Source: Asticcacaulis benevestitus DSM 16100 = ATCC BAA-896
GTDB lineage: Bacteria; Pseudomonadota; Alphaproteobacteria; Caulobacterales; Caulobacteraceae
Direction of reading: 5' to 3'
DNA: 39,955 nucleotides
Assembly: GCF_000376105.1 (NCBI RefSeq)
Contig: NZ_AQWM01000034.1
Span: forward strand, 1 to 39,955
In this document: positions 34,891 to 39,955 of the stretch, in pieces
Numbering within the stretch: the stretch's first letter is position 1
How the letters are laid out: each line of letters begins with the position of its first letter
The notes under the pieces: model-generated
Databases searched by the model: none
Told to the model about the DNA's origin: nothing
The model's input: only the letters and a program-made list of their open reading frames with translations
Position numbers and translations under genes: made by a program

Positions 34891-34904
34891 TTGATTGGGA
34901 TCAA
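34891..34904 (+). promoter_or_regulatory. FNR/FixK box 2, TTGATTGGGATCAA
   Basis: A second perfect TTGAT-N4-ATCAA, centred 25 bp from box 1. Its centre (34897.5) lies 41.5 bp upstream of a start near 34939, predicted from the plus-strand -10-like CATATA (34927-34932). This fits FNR-type activation of adhP. The adhP ribosome-binding site GAGGAG follows at 34973-34978. Confidence 0.75.
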
Positions 34905-34985
34905 AGCCAACACAGACGACATCCCGCATATAGCTCCCATCGCAGGACCAACCGGGTTCCACCACATTTGACGAGGAGAGTCTTT

Positions 34986-36014
34986 ATGACGCGCACCATG
35001 AAAGCCGCCGTGGTCCGGAAGTTCGGGACAGCCCTGGCCATAGAGGACGTTCCTATCCCCGTCCCTGGTTTCGGAGAGGTTCTCGTCAAGGTCATAGCCT
35101 GCGGCGTCTGTCATACCGACCTGCACGCTGCCCATGGCGACTGGCCGATCAAGCCACAACCACCCTTTATTCCGGGCCACGAGGTCGCTGGCGTCGTTGC
35201 GGGCATGGGGCCGGGCGTCACTGGACTGAAAGAAGGCGACGCCGTCGGTGTCGCCTGGCTGCACCACGCCTGTGGGCACTGTGAGTATTGCGAAACGGGC
35301 TGGGAAACCCTCTGCGAGCAGCAGCAAAACACCGGCTATAGCTGCAACGGCGGATTTGCCGAGTATGTCATTGCCGCTGCCGCTTTCGTGGCACGCCTGC
35401 CCTCAAACGTGGGATTTGCTGACATTGCCCCCATTTTGTGCGCCGGCGTCACCACCTACAAAGGCCTGAAAGAGACCGAAGCGCGCCCCGGAGAATGGGT
35501 GGCTATTTCAGGTGTCGGCGGATTGGGGCATGTGGCCATACAATATGCCAAGGCCATGGGCCTTTACGTCGCCGCCATCGACATTTCACCCGACAAACTG
35601 GCTCTGGCCCGCTCGGTCGGGGCCGATATCGCAATAGATGGCCGATCACCAGACGCCGTCGCGGATATCCTGAAAGCCACCGGCGGCGGCGCGCATGGCG
35701 TTCTGGTCACGGCGGTTTCACCGCCCGCCTTTTCGCAAGCCCTCAGTGTGGTGCGGCGTAAAGGGACCGTCAGTCTGGTCGGGCTGCCGCCCGGCGACTT
35801 TCCGACGCCGATCTTCGACGTTGTCCTGAAACGTATCACAGTGCGTGGCTCCATCGTGGGCACGCGGCGCGATCTCGATGAAGCCGTTGCCTTCGCTGCC
35901 GCCGGCAAGGTCAAGGCCGATATCAAGAAGGCGCCCCTGGAAGATATCAACACCATCTTCTCCGATCTGACGGCAGGGACGATCGAAGGCCGGATGGTGC
36001 TGGATTTTTCCTGA
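34986..36014 (+). CDS. adhP: Zinc-dependent alcohol dehydrogenase, AdhP type
   Basis: Medium-chain alcohol dehydrogenase of 342 aa. Catalytic zinc ligands are in CGVCHTDLHAAHGDW near residue 39 and GHEVAG near 63. Structural zinc Cys residues occur in HACGHCEYCETGWETLC near 95-111. The NAD-binding motif GVGGLGHVAIQYAKAMG starts near 176. It reduces acetaldehyde to ethanol or the reverse, a common fermentative step under oxygen limitation. The ATG follows GAGGAG by 7 bp. The upstream FNR/FixK box supports induction at low oxygen. No terminator is seen, and the 251 bp after it hold nothing I recognise. Confidence 0.95.
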   Translation: MTRTMKAAVVRKFGTALAIEDVPIPVPGFGEVLVKVIACGVCHTDLHAAHGDWPIKPQPPFIPGHEVAGVVAGMGPGVTGLKEGDAVGVAWLHHACGHCEYCETGWETLCEQQQNTGYSCNGGFAEYVIAAAAFVARLPSNVGFADIAPILCAGVTTYKGLKETEARPGEWVAISGVGGLGHVAIQYAKAMGLYVAAIDISPDKLALARSVGADIAIDGRSPDAVADILKATGGGAHGVLVTAVSPPAFSQALSVVRRKGTVSLVGLPPGDFPTPIFDVVLKRITVRGSIVGTRRDLDEAVAFAAAGKVKADIKKAPLEDINTIFSDLTAGTIEGRMVLDFS

Positions 36015-36265
36015 GCGTGCCGTCGTGAGCGAACCAGATGTGGACTGCCGAACTGGACCGGGCTGTGCCAGGCCTCGTTCGCCAGGACGCGCTCATCCCA
36101 TGATGAAATCGTAGGAAAGTTGCCGAGCGGTATCGGGACGAGGCCTTCCGATGTCTTACACAGCCGACTGCATATTCAGTGTGCCGTAGTGATGTTTCCG
36201 ACGTCACTTAACAGTAAGATCGCATCTACTCCACCCGTTTTAGGTGACAATCGACAAACCGACCC

Positions 36266-37159
36266 TTAATGGGCAAGGAGAAGCGGAATTCGCGAGTGCT
36301 TTAGAAGATGATTGCTCACACCTCCTAAAATCATCTCGCCAAAATGACCGTGGCCATAAGCCCCCATTACCAACAGATCCGCCCCCAGGTCGTTAGCCTT
36401 TTCGAGCAGAATATGGCCTATGCCGTGCGCGACGCGCTCACAGTGAATGAACTCGGCAGAAATCCCGTGAACCGCCAGATAGCGGACGATATCGGCGTCA
36501 CCCATCGTATCGACAGGATCGCTCATACCCTCGATACTGACCAAGTAGACGCTTTCAGCATGCAAAAGGTAAGGCAGGGCAGCTCGAAGGGCGCGTGATG
36601 CTGTCAAGCTACCGTCCCAGGCTATCGCAACCTTGCGCGCGAAACCCGTCGTTGACAGGGCGGCTCCGGGCAATCTCGGAATGGCCAAAACCGGGCTGCC
36701 CGTCTTAAACAGGGCCGTCAACACGGTTTCAAGATTGCCGTCAGGGCTGTTATCATAGCCTACGACAATTATATCTACGGAACGCCCGTCCTTTGGCAGG
36801 CACTCCGCCGTCGTCCCGACCAAGGTTCGAAAACTTGCCTGTGCGAGGCCCGCCACCGCCTTGACACTATCTTCGACAAGCTCAACAGAATGGGCCTGTG
36901 AAAGGTTCGTGACGGATTTAAGGGCCGTCTCGGTCAATTCGCGGGCGCTTTGTTCCAGGATTTTGACTGCGGCCCCATCTGGATATTGACCTGATGCATA
37001 ACCGGCGCCAATTGTCGCAGCATAAAGTATGGGGGGCTCGGCGAGATGCAAAACCCGAAGGCTGCCCTTGACCGTGTGCGTAAGATTGAAGGCCGTAATC
37101 AGCGCATTCGCTTCATCGGCGTTGCCGCTGTAAACGCAAAGGATGGATTTTATAGACAT
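36266..37159 (-). CDS. Tandem-domain universal stress protein
   Basis: Cytosolic stress protein of 297 aa with two UspA domains, about 1-145 and 155-297. The first has degenerate nucleotide-binding residues. The second carries VAIAWDGSLTASRALRAALP near residue 172 and the ATP-binding G-x2-G-x9-G pattern in MGAYGHGHFGEMILGGVSN near the end. Tandem Usp proteins are often induced by hypoxia or respiration arrest. It lies downstream of the nitroreductase and small membrane protein genes on the same strand, 94 bp after the latter. A degenerate FNR-like site lies 60 bp before its start. Confidence 0.9.
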   Translation of the reverse strand: MSIKSILCVYSGNADEANALITAFNLTHTVKGSLRVLHLAEPPILYAATIGAGYASGQYPDGAAVKILEQSARELTETALKSVTNLSQAHSVELVEDSVKAVAGLAQASFRTLVGTTAECLPKDGRSVDIIVVGYDNSPDGNLETVLTALFKTGSPVLAIPRLPGAALSTTGFARKVAIAWDGSLTASRALRAALPYLLHAESVYLVSIEGMSDPVDTMGDADIVRYLAVHGISAEFIHCERVAHGIGHILLEKANDLGADLLVMGAYGHGHFGEMILGGVSNHLLKHSRIPLLLAH

Positions 37160-37212
37160 GATGTTGATCCTATCTGATGGATTGCAGAATAGGCCAGCGC
37201 CTAGATTTCGGT

Positions 37213-37226
37213 TTGTCTGTAATCAA
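37213..37226 (-). promoter_or_regulatory. Degenerate FNR/FixK-like site upstream of the universal stress gene
   Basis: On the minus strand it reads TTGATTACAGACAA: one half-site perfect, the other with two changes. A -10-like CTATTC lies at 37187-37192, about 30 bp downstream, close to an activating geometry. Confidence 0.3.
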
Positions 37227-37253
37227 ATCCAGTAAATATATGCTCGCGCACGG

Positions 37254-37418
37254 CTATGTGTTCGCACACCAAGGCGTGATCCCCTTGCGCCACATCAGAC
37301 CCAATAGGATAAGGGCCGCAATGCCTGCGCCCAGGCTCAAGCCAGACGACGTGCTGTCCGTCGACTGTCCCGTCCTTGTCCAAAAATGCAAGGTTACGCC
37401 CCTAAATGGCTGGCTCAT
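37254..37418 (-). CDS. Small single-span membrane protein, 54 aa
   Basis: A short gene that starts inside the nitroreductase stop codon as ATGA (37415-37418) and runs to TAG at 37254. The product begins MSQPFRGVTLHFW, has a Ser/Thr-rich linker, then one predicted membrane helix (LGAGIAALILLGLMW, about residues 29-43), and ends RKGITPWCANT. The stop-start overlap, the hydrophobic helix followed by a basic residue, and its fit into a same-strand operon argue that it is real. No homologue is recognised. It may be a membrane partner of the nitroreductase or the stress protein; that is inference. A 60-codon minus-strand frame at 37201-37383 overlaps it and lacks these supports. Confidence 0.6.
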   Translation of the reverse strand: MSQPFRGVTLHFWTRTGQSTDSTSSGLSLGAGIAALILLGLMWRKGITPWCANT

Positions 37419-38506
37419 GTCCGAACCACTATGTCGGAGACAGGTCGGCGCAATGACTTGGGCAAGTTTTGATCCAGCTTGGCATAGCCAAATCGCAAAA
37501 CGAAATCAGGACGGGCGTTTGGTGCGCCTAACCATTTGGCGAAGCCGCTCCGCACAGAAGCCACCTCAATCGGTTGATTGATAACGGCATATTTCATACC
37601 CAGCACCGCGATTTGCAGCGTAAATCTCTGGACGGAACGGCCGACCTTGATCCAGTGGTCGCGATCGGCTTTGTCACCGATAAATACAGCCACACCTGAA
37701 GAGGATGCCATCTGTCTCGCATATTTGTCGTTTTCAGACTTTTCAGTGAAAACGAGCGGGAACATGGCATTGCCCACCCATGTGGGAAGCTGAGGACTCC
37801 CCGATGCCGCGCTGAACAATCCGTCCCGACTTGCCATAGCGTCCTTTTCGTTGAAACGTATCCAGCGCTTCAGCTCCTCGCAAAACGCCGGGGCTTCCAT
37901 TTGCCGGCTATTGCCCTGAACGACAAAATCTCTAATCGCATTCAGTTTTGGAGGGGCGGTCTCAATGACAATCGAAACGCCATCAACTGCGCAGGCCGTT
38001 TCCAGTTGTTTGATATCTGCCAAGGGAACTGCAGCCCCCGAATATTCGGAGCGCGTGCACTGGCGCCTTGGAATGGCTTGAAACAAGTTGGAAGGGCTTG
38101 ATCGCGACTGCCCAAGCTCGACATCGAGGCGCCCCTCCCCTGCAGCGTTAAAGACAGCTTTTGCAGACCGGCCAGTACCTTCCGCAGCTAAAGCCAGATT
38201 TTCCACCGCGCAGCCCAGGCTGACAAACAGGTGGTGATCATCAGGATCAACAACCGGTGTTCGGCGACTGAGGTCAGGCAGGACTGCGATACGGGACGGT
38301 GCGACAACGAAACGCCAGGCCTGTGTATTGTGACCATTGCCGGCCAGAGCGGCGAAGCGGATCAGTTCAACACTATCGGGGTGAGCCGCCAACGGCGATC
38401 GAATAGTCTCGGCTAAGCTTGTATAGGTCGACTTCGCCAGGCTTGGCACGCAACCTGTGACCGCACTTGCCGCGCCCAGAGCCATGACTTCGCGACGGGT
38501 GGACAT
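37415..38506 (-). CDS. Acg-like nitroreductase family protein with Tat/lipoprotein-type signal
   Basis: A 363-aa protein with the twin-Arg start STRREVMALGAASAVTGC, a Tat signal that may end in a lipobox (VTGC). The body resembles the duplicated nitroreductase fold of the Acg family. Visible stretches are HPDSVELIRFAALAGNGHNTQAWRF cut into two motifs: ELIRFAALAGNGHNTQAW near residue 48 (flavin or substrate site) and GRSVQRFTLQIAVLGMKYA near 300. Acg proteins of mycobacteria bind FMN and may sequester it rather than reduce substrates. The gene is followed by a small membrane protein through an ATGA overlap, then by the stress protein. Base composition looks lower in GC than in the core genes to the left. 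Confidence 0.8.
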   Translation of the reverse strand: MSTRREVMALGAASAVTGCVPSLAKSTYTSLAETIRSPLAAHPDSVELIRFAALAGNGHNTQAWRFVVAPSRIAVLPDLSRRTPVVDPDDHHLFVSLGCAVENLALAAEGTGRSAKAVFNAAGEGRLDVELGQSRSSPSNLFQAIPRRQCTRSEYSGAAVPLADIKQLETACAVDGVSIVIETAPPKLNAIRDFVVQGNSRQMEAPAFCEELKRWIRFNEKDAMASRDGLFSAASGSPQLPTWVGNAMFPLVFTEKSENDKYARQMASSSGVAVFIGDKADRDHWIKVGRSVQRFTLQIAVLGMKYAVINQPIEVASVRSGFAKWLGAPNARPDFVLRFGYAKLDQNLPKSLRRPVSDIVVRT

Positions 38507-38533
38507 GAGTTGTCTTTCTAGGTTTCGAAGTGT

Positions 38534-38659
38534 TTAAAATGAAAAAAGGAGAGCATGGCAAACCGGGAGAAGCTGAGCGCACCAGGCGAATGACGTCCCG
38601 ACGCCGATCATGACGCCGAAAACTCTCGGCATCGACCCAAAGAGGTTGAACATCGGCAT
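38534..38659 (-). CDS. Possible 41-aa hydrophobic membrane peptide
   Basis: A short frame from ATG 38659 to TAA 38534, ending 27 bp before the nitroreductase start on the same strand. It begins MPMFNLFGSMPRVFG, continues with a hydrophobic stretch rich in Val, Gly, Phe and Leu, and contains two Cys. The frame is open upstream to an in-frame TGA at about 38723, with a TTG as alternative start. No ribosome-binding site supports either. It could be a small gene of the nitroreductase operon or a fragment of a decayed membrane protein. Confidence 0.3.
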   Translation of the reverse strand: MPMFNLFGSMPRVFGVMIGVGTSFAWCAQLLPVCHALLFSF

Positions 38660-38717
38660 TGCGACACAAATCGGCGCAAGCGCGCCATGAGCCAAGAGTT
38701 TTATCCCTAGGGGCGCC

Positions 38718-39066
38718 TCAATTCAAGGGTTCGGCGTGTGCGAAAACGCCCCAGGTTTCAGGCCATCGCTGCTTCAGTTCAATTTCCAACCATCAAGCTT
38801 TTGGTGAACGATCGATACGGAAACGTCGGGGTCAACATGACAGTGAAGAAGAACAATCAAGCCTTTCCCCGTGCTGCGGGCACGAATGTCGTGCACATCT
38901 TTTACGAACTCGATGCGTGACAATGAGGTCTCAATGAAGTCCTGCAAAGGCGCGAGATAACCGGCATCTACTTCCGCCCGTCAAGGGACGAGGGAATAAG
39001 AGGCTCGATGGGGGTTTCAATTTCGATTTCCTCACCCACCTCACTGCAGATATCCCTCCATCGTCT
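38718..39066 (-). pseudogene. Frameshifted remnant of a cation-efflux (CDF) C-terminal domain
   Basis: Minus-strand codons 38980-38777 read as a cation-diffusion-facilitator dimerisation domain: DFIETSLSRIEFVKDVHDIR, then LIVLLHCHVDPDVSVSIVHQ and KLDGW. A one-base loss near 38785 moves the ending into another frame, which reads EIELKQRWPETWGVFAHAEP and stops at 38718. A second shift near 38970-38983 separates an earlier piece, RDICSEVGEEIEIETPIEPL, running from 39066. No membrane domain is present. The gene has lost its 5' part and at least two frames, so it is a relic. Short plus-strand frames across it are shadows. Family assignment rests on my reading of the motif pattern. Confidence 0.6.
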
Positions 39067-39082
39067 CTATAGAACAATCCGA

Positions 39083-39116
39083 TTGACTCTAAATCTATAT
39101 ATCATGTAAGCTTGAT
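39083..39116 (+). promoter_or_regulatory. Putative arsR promoter and operator
   Basis: TTGACT (39083-39088) could be a -35 element, with a weak -10 TGTAAG at 39105-39110. An imperfect palindrome ATCATGTAAGCTTGAT (39101-39116) overlaps it and ends 2 bp before the GTG start, suiting autorepression. The predicted start site would fall at or beside the start codon, so the message may be leaderless. Confidence 0.4.
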
Positions 39117-39118
39117 GT

Positions 39119-39451
39119 GTGGATAAAAAACAATCAATCGCGGCGTTCGACGCCCTAAGCCAAGAAACGCGGCTTGATGCTTTGCGCCTGCTCATTCAGG
39201 CTGGACCCGAAGGTATTGCCGCTGGCGAAGTCGGTGAGCGTCTCGGCATCAAGCAAAACACGATGTCAGCTAATCTCAAAGTCTTGATGCAGGCCGACCT
39301 TGTGACGACCGTTCGGGATGGCCGCTCCATTCGGTACGTTGCCAATTACACGGCCGTGCAGGGCTTGGTCCTGTTTCTGATGAAAGACTGCTGCGGCGGC
39401 CGGCAGGATCTGTGTCAGCCTGTCCTCGATCAACTCGTTTGCGAATGCTGA
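39119..39451 (+). CDS. arsR: ArsR family arsenic-responsive repressor
   Basis: Winged-helix metalloregulator of 110 aa. The N-terminal FDALSQETRLDALRLLIQAG and the recognition helix region IKQNTMSANLKVLMQADLV match ArsR/SmtB proteins. The C-terminus carries Cys91, Cys92 and Cys99, with a further CEC at the end. This resembles the C-terminal As(III) site known in ArsR of Acidithiobacillus ferrooxidans rather than the CVC site of the E. coli type. The start is GTG at 39119 with no good ribosome-binding site. The truncated arsC follows after 11 bp, so the pair formed the start of an ars operon. Confidence 0.9.
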   Translation: MDKKQSIAAFDALSQETRLDALRLLIQAGPEGIAAGEVGERLGIKQNTMSANLKVLMQADLVTTVRDGRSIRYVANYTAVQGLVLFLMKDCCGGRQDLCQPVLDQLVCEC

Positions 39452-39462
39452 GGTAAAGGGAA

Positions 39463-39700
39463 ATGACCGCCAAGAACGTTCTCTTTCTGTGTACGCATAA
39501 CTCCGCGCGCTCCATCCTGTCCGAGGCTATCCTGAATGCCAAAGGCGGCGATCGCTACAAAGCCTATTCCGCCGGCAGCGCGCCGAAGACCGCGCCGAAT
39601 CCGGACGGCCTGGCGCTGCTCAGGGAACGCGGTCACCCGACAGACGCCCTGACGTCCAAATCCTGGGACGTATTCGCCGAACCCGGCGCGCCGGTGCTAG
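39463..39700 (+). pseudogene. arsC: Arsenate reductase ArsC (low-molecular-weight phosphatase type), disrupted by an IS element
   Basis: The 5' half of a thioredoxin-coupled arsenate reductase. The phosphate-binding loop CTHNSAR (C-x5-R) spans residues 10-16, and SAGSAPKTAPNPDGLALL and SKSWDVFAEPGAPV follow the family. Homology stops at residue 79, where the usual continuation with the second catalytic Cys should begin. Instead the frame enters the end of an IS630-family element at CTAG (39697-39700) and stops at 39741. Normal length is about 130-175 aa, so both downstream Cys are lost and the product is inactive. The 3' half may lie beyond the element, outside the window. Confidence 0.88.
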
Positions 39701-39955
39701 AGCATTTTCCGATCACATTGACTGGTAGCCAGAGTTTTTGAGGTAGTTGGTACATTCCGGGCTCTCGAAAAGTTTGAGGATTTCCCCAATCCGCTTAAAC
39801 AGTCCGTCTACGGTTCTTTCGGCAGCTTTTCTCAACAAGGTTTTGAGTTTGGCAAAGACTTGCTCAATAGGATTGAAGTCTGGGGAATAAGGGGGAAGAT
39901 AGAGTACCTTTGCGCCAATTGCCTCTATGATATCCCTGACCCCTGCAACCTTGTG
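39700..39955. mobile_element. IS630-family insertion sequence, left end, continuing past the window
   Basis: The element begins just after TA inside CTAG (39697-39700), the target used by IS630. Its terminal sequence starts GAGCATTTTCCGATC, a candidate terminal inverted repeat whose partner lies outside the window. The transposase reads inward on the minus strand and ends 13 bp from the boundary. The insertion splits arsC. Confidence 0.85.
39713..39955 (-). CDS. IS630-family transposase, C-terminal part
   Basis: Minus-strand frame of 80 codons open at the window edge and ending in TGA at 39713. It reads HKVAGVRDIIEAIGAKVLYL, then PPYSPDFNPIEQVFAKLKTL and the remaining tail. The LPPYSPDFNPIE segment with its terminal Glu is the hallmark of the DDE_3 catalytic domain of IS630/Tc1 transposases. 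The part shown looks intact, without frameshift; the N-terminal helix-turn-helix and the first Asp residues lie outside the window. Confidence 0.9.
   Translation of the reverse strand, partial: HKVAGVRDIIEAIGAKVLYLPPYSPDFNPIEQVFAKLKTLLRKAAERTVDGLFKRIGEILKLFESPECTNYLKNSGYQSM

Noticed and set aside
36015-36265. Gap after adhP with several short frames on both strands
   Set aside because: Pieces of both strands look loosely protein-like, but none has a start signal, a recognisable motif or a length supporting a gene; I leave it unannotated.
37160-37180. TTGATCCTATCTGAT just upstream of the universal stress gene as an FNR box
   Set aside because: Only one half-site fits, the spacing is wrong, and it overlaps the ribosome-binding region.
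37201-37383. 60-codon minus-strand frame between the stress protein and nitroreductase genes
   Set aside because: The overlapping 54-codon frame with ATGA coupling and a membrane helix is far better supported; both cannot easily be real.
37177-37581. 134-codon plus-strand frame
   Set aside because: It runs antisense over the end of the nitroreductase gene and the small membrane gene and has no recognisable features.
38659-38937. Plus-strand frames of 92 and 60 codons (38659-38937 and 38738-38920)
   Set aside because: They are the reverse strand of the frameshifted cation-efflux relic, whose minus-strand reading gives clear family motifs.

Overview
This is a gene-dense window from a fairly GC-rich bacterial chromosome. 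The gene set points to an alphaproteobacterium: a large TonB-dependent receptor, adrenodoxin-type ferredoxin, FixK/FNR-type boxes, Hpt protein, S9 peptidase and FadA/FadJ operon. My best guess is Caulobacterales, perhaps Asticcacaulis-like; this is inferred from gene content and was not tested by any search.

Layout. 0-4 kb: secreted esterase, small zinc-ribbon protein and gamma-carbonic anhydrase (minus), stand-alone phoH with a terminator-like hairpin in its leader (plus), and a glycine-zipper envelope protein. 4-8.4 kb (plus): an unusual enzyme set of ATP-grasp-like ligase, YqcI/YcgG (GntA/DcsA-type haem N-oxygenase family), DUF1989 (carboxyguanidine deiminase family) and FATP/FadD6-like acyl-CoA ligase. 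8.4-13.6 kb: a long palindromic repeat, a TonB receptor with a complex promoter region, and a periplasmic cystatin-like protein overlapping a SelO/YdiU AMPylase gene. 13.5-18.5 kb (minus): an unknown gene, then glutaminase, class A beta-lactamase and S9 peptidase as an overlapping operon. 18.6-23.5 kb (minus): metC, and fadA-fadJ for fatty acid beta-oxidation. 23.6-27.6 kb (plus): D-galactonate catabolism, with dgoD, an SMP-30 lactonase, dgoK and dgoA. 27.6-32 kb: HxlR regulator with a divergent QorB-like reductase, GNAT, NUDIX, S1/P1 nuclease, ferredoxin, Hpt protein and tRNA-Lys(CTT).

32.1-40 kb is the most accessory-looking part. A cation P-type ATPase and an alcohol dehydrogenase diverge from a promoter region with two perfect TTGAT-N4-ATCAA (FNR/FixK) boxes. 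Each box lies about 41.5 bp from a start site predicted for one of the two directions. Next come a two-domain universal stress protein, an unlisted 54-aa membrane protein overlapping the preceding gene by ATGA, and a Tat-signal Acg-like nitroreductase. Upstream of that are a tiny membrane ORF and a frameshifted relic of a cation-efflux (CDF) C-terminal domain. The gene content recalls the mycobacterial DosR dormancy regulon (CtpF, Usp, Acg), here apparently under FNR/FixK control. The window ends with arsR and an arsC cut by an IS630-family element at a CTAG site.

The strongest candidates for something undescribed are the 4-8.4 kb enzyme set, the hypoxia-type module with its hidden small membrane genes, and the cystatin-SelO pair.
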